From a virus, in IMG/VR virus record IMGVR_UViG_3300035670_000673, positions 1 through 37,084 of that record: a DNA stretch of 37,084 nt; one strand, given 5' to 3'. Shown in pieces: positions 29,391 to 35,883 of the stretch. The notes under the pieces are model-generated. The model was not told the origin of the DNA. It made no database searches and saw nothing but the letters and a program-made list of their open reading frames with translations. How positions within the stretch are numbered: the stretch's first letter is position 1; each line of letters starts with the position of its first letter. A program made the translations under genes and the position numbers.

Positions 29391-29422
29391 TTTGCTTTAC
29401 TTGTAACGATTTTTTACCTTTG
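29391..29422 (+). promoter_or_regulatory. Bacteroidetes-type promoter after TerL
   Basis: TTTG (29391-29394), exactly 20 bases, then TACCTTTG (29415-29422). It drives the small-gene patch at 29444-32406. The start codon is 21 bases downstream. Confidence 0.8.
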
Positions 29423-29443
29423 TCAAAACAAAAACAGCAAACT

Positions 29444-29611
29444 ATGGCAAAAGAAATGACAAAGGAAGAAGCGCTGCAAATCTTAAAAGACTATCAGCTC
29501 TGGCGCACCGGTAAGCTGGACTACTTCCCGGTAAGCCCAAAAAAACTAAGCGAGGCAATCGTCCTTGCCACTAAGCTACTCGAAAAAAGTATTGAAGATG
29601 GAGAAGAATAA
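29444..29611 (+). CDS. Small unknown protein (55 aa)
   Basis: Starting at ATG 29444 (MAKEMTKEEALQILKDYQLW), this 55-aa protein is helical, with a short RTGKLDYFPVSPKKL linker and a second helix. It overlaps the next gene by 14 bases. It resembles small helical phage proteins with the 'L-x-x-Y-x-x-W-R-x-G' pattern (recalled) of unknown function. It is the first gene from the 29391-29422 promoter. Confidence 0.6.
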   Translation: MAKEMTKEEALQILKDYQLWRTGKLDYFPVSPKKLSEAIVLATKLLEKSIEDGEE

Positions 29612-29909
29612 CTGCTACGAATGCCCAATGAGGGGCGAGGTTGCGGGCAGCGCACATAGCTCCTGCTCTCTGATTTCCGATTACAGACTAAGAATGATGA
29701 CATCCATATCTGTATCTGCCGGTAAAATAAAAGAGGTTGAAGTGGAAGGCGATGAATCTGTGGTATTTGATCGGCACGGCGTTGAAAGCGGCTGGTGTGC
29801 TTGGCCGGTAAATTTTGATCCTGTTTGGGTAAAGTGCACGGTCAATATGGATAAAATCAAACAAATACACGAACAAAGAAACTCAAATGATCGAAGCATC
29901 AATCAATAA
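29598..29909 (+). CDS. Cys-rich small protein (103 aa)
   Basis: Starting at ATG 29598 (MEKNNCYECPMRGEVAGSAH), it has an N-terminal CxxC with further Cys (SSC), and later SGWCAWPVNFDPVWVKC. The 'CPxRGxVxGSAHSxC ... G-W-x-x-W-P-x-x-F-D-P-x-W' pattern recurs in phage small proteins (recalled) and suggests a zinc-bound fold. No function is known. It overlaps both neighbours. Confidence 0.6.
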   Translation: MEKNNCYECPMRGEVAGSAHSSCSLISDYRLRMMTSISVSAGKIKEVEVEGDESVVFDRHGVESGWCAWPVNFDPVWVKCTVNMDKIKQIHEQRNSNDRSINQ

Positions 29910-30027
29910 ACTCGAAGGTTCTTGGTGGTTTGATCTTGGGCTTAGCTATACCAAAACGCACTATCACAAAAAGAAAAACGTTTTCTCGATAGGGTTTGGG
30001 TTTTTTACAGTGTATGTAAGATGGTAG
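29887..30027 (+). CDS. 46-aa aromatic protein
   Basis: A short frame encodes MIEASINKLEGSWWFDLGLS, then YTKTHYHKKKNVFSIGFGFF and TVYVRW. It is rich in aromatic and basic residues and may form a small beta hairpin. Its start lies inside the previous gene's end. Evidence is limited to the frame and its position in a compact operon. Function unknown. Confidence 0.4.
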   Translation: MIEASINKLEGSWWFDLGLSYTKTHYHKKKNVFSIGFGFFTVYVRW

Positions 30028-30157
30028 AACGTAACGTTGTTCGATTTTAAAACATAGCCTTGTCCGCACCATGCAGGCCCCGGGCGCGGTGTTTTTTCGT
30101 AAAGGCAGGTTTATCCCCACTGCGCTGCGACAGGGGATGCGGGCAAGGCTTATTTAA

Positions 30158-30257
30158 CGCCGGGAAGAGCTTTGGTAAGCTCGAATATGTGATCGCTGCT
30201 TTAATTAGAGGAGGAGCGCAATAGAATTAGGTTCGGGTTCGATTCCTGACTCGGCGG
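30158..30257 (+). tRNA. tRNA-like element 1 with oversized anticodon/variable region
   Basis: The acceptor arms CGCCGGG (30158-30164) and CTCGGCG (30250-30256) pair over 7 bp with one wobble. A canonical D arm follows (GAGC-TTTGGTAA-GCTC, 30167-30182). The T arm is canonical: TCGGG-TTCGATT-CCTGA (30233-30249, one G-U). No CCA is encoded. However, 49 bases lie between the D and T arms, against about 22-40 in normal tRNAs, and no 5-bp/7-loop anticodon stem could be found there. It may be a tRNA carrying an insertion, a tRNA pseudogene, or a tRNA-like RNA. The amino acid cannot be assigned. It fills the gap between the 46-aa and 69-aa genes. Confidence 0.45.
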
Positions 30258-30271
30258 CAAATCAAAACAAT

Positions 30272-30481
30272 ATGGCAAAGAAATTTGAAGTAGGCGATTT
30301 TGTTCGCTATACTGCTGCTCCAGGCACAGAACCGGAATACGGATATGTAAAGCAAATTCGGTTGGATGCGAATGGTTTGAAGGTGTGGGTTACTTACGTT
30401 CTGGGCGAAGGCAGAGAAATAGATTGGAAAAACAAGACGGCAGCTTTAACGCCTATTGACAAGCTGGAAAAAGTTGATTGA
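30272..30481 (+). CDS. Small SH3/KOW-like protein (69 aa)
   Basis: This 69-aa protein (MAKKFEVGDFVRYTAAPGTE at the start) has the V-G-D-x-V-R-Y opening followed by strands (YGYVKQIRLDANGLKVWVTY) typical of small SH3-like barrels. Such proteins are common in phages with no fixed role. It starts 15 bases after the tRNA-like element, and its stop is followed at once by the zinc-ribbon gene. Confidence 0.65.
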   Translation: MAKKFEVGDFVRYTAAPGTEPEYGYVKQIRLDANGLKVWVTYVLGEGREIDWKNKTAALTPIDKLEKVD

Positions 30482-30482
30482 T

Positions 30483-30656
30483 ATGATGCGGGGGAAATGC
30501 GATAATTGTGGCAAAAAAGCCACAAGTGAATGGTTGGTTCAGCATAAAAGCATGGCTTCAACACTAAAATTCTGTGATAAATGCGAGCCAAGATATTTCA
30601 AGCCTGAATTGCAAAAGATATATGGCTATACAAAAACACAAAAAACAAAACCATGA
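30483..30656 (+). CDS. Zinc-ribbon protein, copy 1 (57 aa)
   Basis: Starting at ATG 30483 (MMRGKCDNCGKKATSEWLVQ), it has two CxxC pairs, CDNC and CDKC, about 25 residues apart, forming a four-Cys zinc ribbon, then a Lys/Gln-rich tail (YTKTQKTKP). The same layout (GKxxCGKKA-S-E-L-Q-x-K, then FCDKCEP) returns at 31850, so this is one member of a duplicated pair. Nucleic-acid binding is likely for this fold. Its stop overlaps the next start as ATGA. Confidence 0.68.
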   Translation: MMRGKCDNCGKKATSEWLVQHKSMASTLKFCDKCEPRYFKPELQKIYGYTKTQKTKP

Positions 30657-31192
30657 CAATATTCGAAAACAGTTGGGGCTATAAATGTCCGATTCCTTTA
30701 GAGAATGTACCTGAGAAAGTAAGGTTTATCACTGCTGAGCTTAATCTTGGAAGCTGCGTAAGCCCGATAAAAATCAAAGTGCAGGGATTTTCTGAAAAGC
30801 CTTATCCTGTTGTTAGTTTGGCCTATCGTCCAAACGTAGGGGAGGATGATATTCGATGGCTTTGCGATGAAAAACATTACGAATTAATCCTTGAAGGCGA
30901 TTACTTGCAAACCGCATTGTCGGTAATTAACAACAGTCGTGTCTTGTGTTTTGGTAAGTGTATCTGGGAAGTGCCTTTGTATAAATTAAACACCTACGAG
31001 GTAAAGCAATTTGTTTCAACATACGACATTGAAGCTGTTGGCATTGAAATTATAAACAAAGACATTGCAAAAATGCTTGTTGATGATATGCCTATGTATG
31101 CTTTGCGGAGCATACTTAATTTTAAACAAGAAGATCATCCAGATTCGTTTGACGAAACTACGAAGGTCATTACTTGTTCAGTAAAAATATAA
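30653..31192 (+). CDS. Unknown protein (179 aa)
   Basis: This 179-aa protein begins MTIFENSWGYKCPIPLENVP and is mixed alpha/beta with several Cys (GSCV, LCFGKCIW) that are not in clear zinc pairs. It sits between zinc-ribbon copy 1 and the IYHKTFW protein copy 1, and is absent from the second copy of that cassette. The family is not recognised. It might be an inserted gene. Confidence 0.55.
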   Translation: MTIFENSWGYKCPIPLENVPEKVRFITAELNLGSCVSPIKIKVQGFSEKPYPVVSLAYRPNVGEDDIRWLCDEKHYELILEGDYLQTALSVINNSRVLCFGKCIWEVPLYKLNTYEVKQFVSTYDIEAVGIEIINKDIAKMLVDDMPMYALRSILNFKQEDHPDSFDETTKVITCSVKI

Positions 31193-31198
31193 TTGACT

Positions 31199-31447
31199 AT
31201 GGCAGAAATCTACCATAAGACTTTCTGGAAAAACGAACATCAAGTAGAAGTGCCTGTTGCCTTAGATGACTGGCCGCAAAAAGCTGTTTTTCTTACGGTG
31301 GACAAGAACGGAAGCGCAAAATTTTGGACTGTTAAACCGTATTACGGCGAACATTTTGATTGGTGCAATGGCGGAGGAGAACTTATTGACGAAGAAAAAT
31401 TGGGAATAATTGGCGGGGCTCATAGCATTTGGCAAAGACCATATTAA
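31199..31447 (+). CDS. IYHKTFW-motif protein, copy 1 (82 aa)
   Basis: Starting at ATG 31199 (MAEIYHKTFWKNEHQVEVPV), it is a small beta-rich protein ending HSIWQRPY. Copy 2 at 32014 shares IYHKTFW-x-NEHQ, DDW/EEW-P-x-x-A-x-F-L-T and the ending SIWERPF. No known domain or catalytic residues are evident. The paralogous pair and its link with zinc-ribbon genes point to a small functional module of unknown role. Confidence 0.62.
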   Translation: MAEIYHKTFWKNEHQVEVPVALDDWPQKAVFLTVDKNGSAKFWTVKPYYGEHFDWCNGGGELIDEEKLGIIGGAHSIWQRPY

Positions 31448-31453
31448 AACAAT

Positions 31454-31580
31454 GCCCGGGCAGGATTCGTAAATGTAGAAAGCCAAGCCGTAGGTGGAAG
31501 CGGCTTTAAAAAACACACTTTGGTTCGTGGCCTGCGTTAGCGGCTGGCACCAATATGCAGTTCGAATCCTGTCCCGGGCG
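31454..31580 (+). ncRNA. Structured RNA / tRNA-like element 2
   Basis: A long imperfect inverted repeat closes this element: GCCCGGGCAGGATTCG (31454-31469) pairs with CGAATCCTG-T-CCCGGGC (31563-31579), one bulged T. Inside are two smaller hairpins: AAGCCG/CGGCTT (31485-31490 with 31501-31506) and TTGGT/ACCAA (31520-31524 with 31549-31553, with an inner GCC...GGC), giving a three-way junction. The 3' arm also reads like a tRNA T-loop plus acceptor (TTCGAATCCTGTCCCGGGC) but lacks one G to close a normal T stem. No CCA is encoded. It separates the two copies of the zinc-ribbon/IYHKTFW cassette. Whether it is an RNA, a degenerate tRNA, or a DNA recombination site is open. Confidence 0.42.
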
Positions 31581-31605
31581 CAAAAAAACAAAACAAACTA
31601 ATTGC

Positions 31606-31839
31606 ATGGAACAAAAAAACTTACTAAGACCTGCATTCCCAAGCGTACTCCCAGAAGGAATGTGTTACAATGAAGAGGGATTAAGTAGGGTTGAATATTA
31701 CGCCCTTCATTTATTAGCCGCAAGATTGAGCTACGGCTCGACTTCTTGGGAGGAAGATGCAAAAAATTGTGTGGCATTAGCTATCGAACTTGACAAAGAA
31801 ATCAACAAGCACTATGCTAAATCTAATCCCTCGCGCTAA
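31606..31839 (+). CDS. Small unknown protein (77 aa)
   Basis: Starting at ATG 31606 (MEQKNLLRPAFPSVLPEGMC), it has a helical core (VEYYALHLLAARLSYGSTSW) followed by a helix with an acidic face (CVALAIELDKEINK). The 'G-L-x-x-x-E-Y-Y-A-L-x-L-L-A' pattern is common in small phage proteins of unknown function. It lies between RNA element 2 and zinc-ribbon copy 2. Confidence 0.6.
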   Translation: MEQKNLLRPAFPSVLPEGMCYNEEGLSRVEYYALHLLAARLSYGSTSWEEDAKNCVALAIELDKEINKHYAKSNPSR

Positions 31840-31849
31840 AATAAATACG

Positions 31850-32017
31850 ATGCACGGCAAATGCAACTGCGGCAAAAAAGCCGTAAGCGAGTACTTGATT
31901 CAAGACAAATCATCAGCCTGGACAATAAAGCTCTGCGATAAGTGCGAGCCAAAAAGCGTTCGCTCCGGGCTGGTAAAGATAGACGGAGGCGCAAAAACAC
32001 AAAAGCAAAAGCCATGA
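31850..32017 (+). CDS. Zinc-ribbon protein, copy 2 (55 aa)
   Basis: Starting at ATG 31850 (MHGKCNCGKKAVSEYLIQDK), it has Cys at C-N-C and C-D-K-C, so the first pair is CxC instead of CxxC, one residue shorter than in copy 1. The remainder (LCDKCEPKSVRSGLVKIDGG) and the Lys/Gln tail match copy 1 well. The stop overlaps the next start as ATGA. The altered first knuckle might change or weaken zinc binding. Confidence 0.65.
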   Translation: MHGKCNCGKKAVSEYLIQDKSSAWTIKLCDKCEPKSVRSGLVKIDGGAKTQKQKP

Positions 32018-32262
32018 CGCAAATCTACCATAAGACTTTCTGGCAGAACGAACATCAAATGGAAGCACCTCTTCCGCTTGAGGAATGGCCAAAAAGAGCA
32101 AAATTTCTTACCATAGGAAGTGATGGATATACGATTTTTTGGAGCGAAAAACCTGTTTACGAAGAGATTGTAGAATGGAATGGTGTTCCAAAAACAGTAG
32201 TTGATGGTTTTGAATCTCACGTTACTGGTTCTTACATGAGCATCTGGGAAAGACCTTTTTAA
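32014..32262 (+). CDS. IYHKTFW-motif protein, copy 2 (82 aa)
   Basis: Starting at ATG 32014 (MTQIYHKTFWQNEHQMEAPL), it is the same length as copy 1 at 31199, with clear residue identity at both ends and a diverged middle. It directly follows zinc-ribbon copy 2. An open frame upstream of the ATG is the shadow of the zinc-ribbon gene. The family is not recognised. Confidence 0.62.
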   Translation: MTQIYHKTFWQNEHQMEAPLPLEEWPKRAKFLTIGSDGYTIFWSEKPVYEEIVEWNGVPKTVVDGFESHVTGSYMSIWERPF

Positions 32263-32271
32263 ATCAAACCA

Positions 32272-32406
32272 ATGAAATTCAACTTCAAAGTAAAAAACCA
32301 AATCATTGCAATCGAAGCCCCGGATATTGCAACCGCATATCGCCTGCTTCTTGAAAAATACCCTGCAAAGGATATTGAAAACTGCGATCACGATCACAAT
32401 AACTAA
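32272..32406 (+). CDS. 44-aa unknown protein
   Basis: A short frame encodes MKFNFKVKNQIIAIEAPDIA then TAYRLLLEKYPAKDIENCDH and DHNN. It looks like a small beta-beta-alpha unit with a His/Asp-rich tail (NCDHDHNN) that might bind a metal. It starts nine bases after the previous stop and ends before the terminator at 32457. Function unknown. Confidence 0.45.
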   Translation: MKFNFKVKNQIIAIEAPDIATAYRLLLEKYPAKDIENCDHDHNN

Positions 32407-32456
32407 TTGCATATAATCGTGCCGCAATCTGCATAAATGCGTGTAAAATCATATAA

Positions 32457-32505
32457 AAATGCCTAAAGAAGCAACAAGTTTCGCTCTCTTTAGGCATTTG
32501 TTTTT
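32457..32505 (+). terminator. Strong intrinsic terminator before the head genes
   Basis: AAATGCCTAAAG (32457-32468) pairs perfectly with CTTTAGGCATTT (32488-32499), followed by GTTTTT. This closes the small-gene patch transcript. Confidence 0.85.
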
Positions 32506-32525
32506 AGGTGCTTATCCTGTAAATT

Positions 32526-32556
32526 CTTTTCCTTTCGCAAAATAACATTATATTTG
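32526..32556 (+). promoter_or_regulatory. Promoter for the head operon
   Basis: A perfect -7 box TATATTTG lies at 32549-32556. The -33 region is T-rich (CTTTTCC around 32526-32532) but lacks TTTG at the right spacing. The portal ATG is at 32571, so the leader is only a few bases. The terminator just upstream isolates this unit. Confidence 0.6.
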
Positions 32557-32570
32557 CGCCAAAGAATTTA

Positions 32571-34859
32571 ATGGAACCGATATTTCCGTCCGCAAATATT
32601 GACCCGCGTAAGAAAGATAAGGCTTATGCTTTGCAGTACTGTCGTGCTGCGTGGCAGTCTTATTCTTCCGGCGGATGGAACTCGCTTTATTCAAACCGCA
32701 ATAAGTACCGGGAACTTACCGATTACGCCCTATCAAAGCAAAGCATTAGCCGCTATAAGAAAATCATCAAAGCGGACGAAAGCCCGGACCCGTCCTACTC
32801 CAACATGAACTGGGCACCGCTTGCTATTTTGACCAAATTTCGCGAACTCGCCCTAAGTATTACTAAGCGCTCAGATTACGACATCTTAGCTACTCCGATA
32901 GACCCAAAATCGCAAGGACAAATTGACCGCTATTTTAAAGAGCAGGAGGCAAAAATCCGTATGCGGGACGCGCTCAAAAAAGTTGCGCCGGACATGGTAG
33001 AAATGTCCCCGGTAAGGCAAAAAGAAAGCGAACCCGCAGACTTAGAGGAACTCGAGGTACAGCGGATGTACTCGTTTAAGCACGCCCTTGCAACGGAAAT
33101 GGAGCAATGGATGCAGCAAATTTTCCTGATGAACAACATGGATCAGGTGCGTGCAGAGGTAAAGCGCTGTCTTTTTGACTACGGTATTGGCGGCGTAAAA
33201 GAGTACGTTGACCAAGACGGCATTATAAAAATACGCGCTGTCAACCCGGCCAACATGATTTGTTCCCGGGTAACAAGGCGCGATTTTAAGGACGCGGAAT
33301 TTATCGGCGAAATCACTGAAATCAATATTCAGGATTTGGCCGAAATGGCAAACGGCGAACTTGACGACAAGGATTTAGAGGATATAGCAAGGAAGAGCGT
33401 CAACGGAGAAAGCGCCTTTACCGGCATCAACATGTGGGCAAGGAGCAACATGCGCGATAGCAAGGTGCGTGTCATGGAGATTGAATGGTTGTCATACAAC
33501 TCCCTTGCTTATGAAGAAAGTGTTGACAAGTATGGCAACATCCATTTGATTAGGACAAGCCCGGGCAAAGGCGACAAGCAAAAACTTGTCAAGGTTGTCT
33601 ATCAGGCCAAGTGGGTAATGGGCACGGATTATATTTTTGGATTCGGCCTTGCTACGAACATGAAGCGCAAAAGAAGTGCGCTCCAGGAGACCAGCTTGTC
33701 ATATCATATCTTTGCGCCAAACTTTGACTACTTCGATATGTCAAGTGTGGGTAAGGTCGAGCAAAGCATGAACGTCGTTGACCAAATTAACTTGGCGTAC
33801 TACCGTCTGCAACACGTTATCGCAAAAGCCCGGCCAAAAGGCATAATGATCGAAATAGGCGCACTCGAAGATGTGCCTATCGGTAAAGGCGGTCAGGCCT
33901 TTACGGCAAAAGACTTGATTGACATATACGAAAGTACCGGGAATATCTACTATCGCCTGCGCGACATGGAAGGCAATGCCGCAAATTACCGGCCTATCAC
34001 GGAACTCGAAGGCGGCATTGGTGCTCAAGCTCAGGAGTACTTCAATATCATTCAGCAGAACATACAGCTTTTAAGGGACGTTATCGGGCTTAATGAGGTA
34101 ACAGATAGCTTTGCCGGGCAAAGGACCTACTCAGCGGCAGTAAACGCCGGAATAGAGGCAACCAACAATTCCCTTTATGGCATAATCGAAGCCGACCGGG
34201 AACATATGCAAAGTGTCGCAGAGAGTATTTCGCTTCGCATTCAAACCCTTGCCCGGACGAAAAACATCAATAAGTCTTACCTATACTCACTTGGAAAACC
34301 TACCCTTGATTTTATGAAGCAAGGGGATTTGGAACTATCAAGTGTTGAGTTTGGTATTTTCTTAGACGCGATCCCTACGCCTGAAGAGCGCGGTGCGTTT
34401 AAAATGCGCCTGGAGAAATTTATTGATTCAGGGCAACTTGACATTGACGATGCGATTATGATAGAGGGCTTGCGCTCGCTTAAAACGGCGAACGGTATTT
34501 TGGCCTATAAGGTCAAAAAGAAAAGGGAACGGGCGGAGCAGCAGGCTATGATGATGCAACAGCAAAACGCGCAAATCCAACAGCAAAGCGCAATGATCGC
34601 CGAAGAGGAAAAGCGCAAAACGTTGCAGTTGGAGTATCAGCTCAAGATGGAGCTTTTACAGGCAGAGGTGCAAAAGGCAATGGCCGTTGAGCAAATGCGC
34701 CTGGAGGCAGAATTTGTCAAGAACAAAATGATCGCGGACGCTTCGCTGACAAACGAACAGCTAAGGGCGGAAAGCAAAGAATATATTGCCGAAACAATGG
34801 CTTCGGTAAGAAGGGCAGGACGCAATCCGGCACAGGTAGCGTCAGATACAATGAAATAA
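32571..34859 (+). CDS. Portal protein (762 aa)
   Basis: This large protein would form the dodecameric ring through which DNA enters the head. The N-terminal part (KYRELTDYALSKQSISRYKK, SYSNMNWAPLAILTKFRELA) and the middle with repeated 'stem/wing' helices fit portal proteins of podovirus-like Bacteroidetes phages. The C-terminus is a long Gln/Glu/Ala-rich coiled coil (QQAMMMQQQNAQIQQQSAMI), suggestive of a barrel. It starts the head operon and is followed 12 bases later by the scaffold-like gene and then the capsid gene. A dense patch of CTTGTC/GACAAG words lies at about 33360-33800. The assignment is by length, composition and order. Confidence 0.82.
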   Translation: MEPIFPSANIDPRKKDKAYALQYCRAAWQSYSSGGWNSLYSNRNKYRELTDYALSKQSISRYKKIIKADESPDPSYSNMNWAPLAILTKFRELALSITKRSDYDILATPIDPKSQGQIDRYFKEQEAKIRMRDALKKVAPDMVEMSPVRQKESEPADLEELEVQRMYSFKHALATEMEQWMQQIFLMNNMDQVRAEVKRCLFDYGIGGVKEYVDQDGIIKIRAVNPANMICSRVTRRDFKDAEFIGEITEINIQDLAEMANGELDDKDLEDIARKSVNGESAFTGINMWARSNMRDSKVRVMEIEWLSYNSLAYEESVDKYGNIHLIRTSPGKGDKQKLVKVVYQAKWVMGTDYIFGFGLATNMKRKRSALQETSLSYHIFAPNFDYFDMSSVGKVEQSMNVVDQINLAYYRLQHVIAKARPKGIMIEIGALEDVPIGKGGQAFTAKDLIDIYESTGNIYYRLRDMEGNAANYRPITELEGGIGAQAQEYFNIIQQNIQLLRDVIGLNEVTDSFAGQRTYSAAVNAGIEATNNSLYGIIEADREHMQSVAESISLRIQTLARTKNINKSYLYSLGKPTLDFMKQGDLELSSVEFGIFLDAIPTPEERGAFKMRLEKFIDSGQLDIDDAIMIEGLRSLKTANGILAYKVKKKRERAEQQAMMMQQQNAQIQQQSAMIAEEEKRKTLQLEYQLKMELLQAEVQKAMAVEQMRLEAEFVKNKMIADASLTNEQLRAESKEYIAETMASVRRAGRNPAQVASDTMK

Positions 34860-34871
34860 AAACGGGGACAA

Positions 34872-35870
34872 ATGGAAGTATTAGGAAAAAAAATCGAGGA
34901 CATTTTACCGGGCCTTGCAAGCAATCCGCCGGAAAATAAGGAAAACGAAACGACCAATGATGTGCAGCCACAAGAGGCGGCGCAACAAACGGAAGGGGCA
35001 AACACAGAGGCACAAGCGCCGGCACAAAATCCTTATGGCGAAATCCTTGAGGACGAATTTGTGCAAAAGTTTTTGGATGTGTATTCTGCCGGGGACGATG
35101 CAATGGAGGATTTGTTGCAGGCGGAACTTGAGCGGGTGCGTATCGCGAAAACGAATTACAATGAAATGGCGGATGCGGACGTTATCCGTGCCTCGCTTCA
35201 AAAAGAATGGCCGGAGCTTAAAGGCGCTGCCTTTGAGCGTGCGGTAAAAAAATACTTTGACGCTAATTTCGGCGAGGAAATCGAGGTCTATGACGATGAT
35301 GAGGAATCGCAAAGCGAAAAGCAGGTGCGGGACGCTCAGATTCGTAGGAAGGCCAACGAGTTGCGTAAATACCTTGAGGCTGAACAATCAAAAGTCAAGC
35401 GAAAAAGCGCTGTCGAAACTAAAGCGGAAAAGGAGGCAAGGTTGGCAGAAGCCAAAAAGAAGGCGGAAGATGACCTTGTTGCCTGGGAAAAGATGGTTAC
35501 AGGCGATGCTTTTGTTTCAAAGGCTTTGGCGGAGGGCGAAGTGAAAGTCGGGAAAGCCGACAGCGAACTCGCATATCGGGTCAAAGACGTGGAACAATTC
35601 AAAAAAGCATTGCTCGATGACAATTCTTTTTTCAAGGTGTTTGCAACAGGCGACGAAAAAAGCCCGATCGACCTTAAGCGTTGGGCAAAAGTTGTCGCCT
35701 ATGCACTTGACCCGGAAGGGTTTGAATCCCTAATCTATGCCTCCGGCAAAAATGCCGCGACAGGGAAGCTGCTCGATGAACTTGAAAACCCGGCAAAGCC
35801 CGATGCGATCAAGCCCTCAGCGCCTTCTACGCTTTCGCAGGCATTGCTTGGGGCGATTTCTAAACGCTAA
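34872..35870 (+). CDS. Scaffold-like protein (332 aa)
   Basis: This 332-aa protein between portal and major capsid is rich in Glu, Lys and Ala and is almost all helical (AVETKAEKEARLAEAKKKAE). It has a disordered, Asn/Gln/Pro-rich N-terminal part and a Ser/Ala-rich C-terminal tail that could bind the capsid shell. Position, charge and helical content are those of scaffolding proteins that shape the prohead and then leave. No protease triad is visible. Confidence 0.7.
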   Translation: MEVLGKKIEDILPGLASNPPENKENETTNDVQPQEAAQQTEGANTEAQAPAQNPYGEILEDEFVQKFLDVYSAGDDAMEDLLQAELERVRIAKTNYNEMADADVIRASLQKEWPELKGAAFERAVKKYFDANFGEEIEVYDDDEESQSEKQVRDAQIRRKANELRKYLEAEQSKVKRKSAVETKAEKEARLAEAKKKAEDDLVAWEKMVTGDAFVSKALAEGEVKVGKADSELAYRVKDVEQFKKALLDDNSFFKVFATGDEKSPIDLKRWAKVVAYALDPEGFESLIYASGKNAATGKLLDELENPAKPDAIKPSAPSTLSQALLGAISKR

Positions 35871-35883
35871 AAATTAAAGAGCA

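Noticed and set aside
30061-30100. Terminator hairpin after the 46-aa gene (CACC...GGTG followed by TTTTTT)
   Set aside because: Only four outer pairs form cleanly and the interior does not pair well; too weak to list as a feature.
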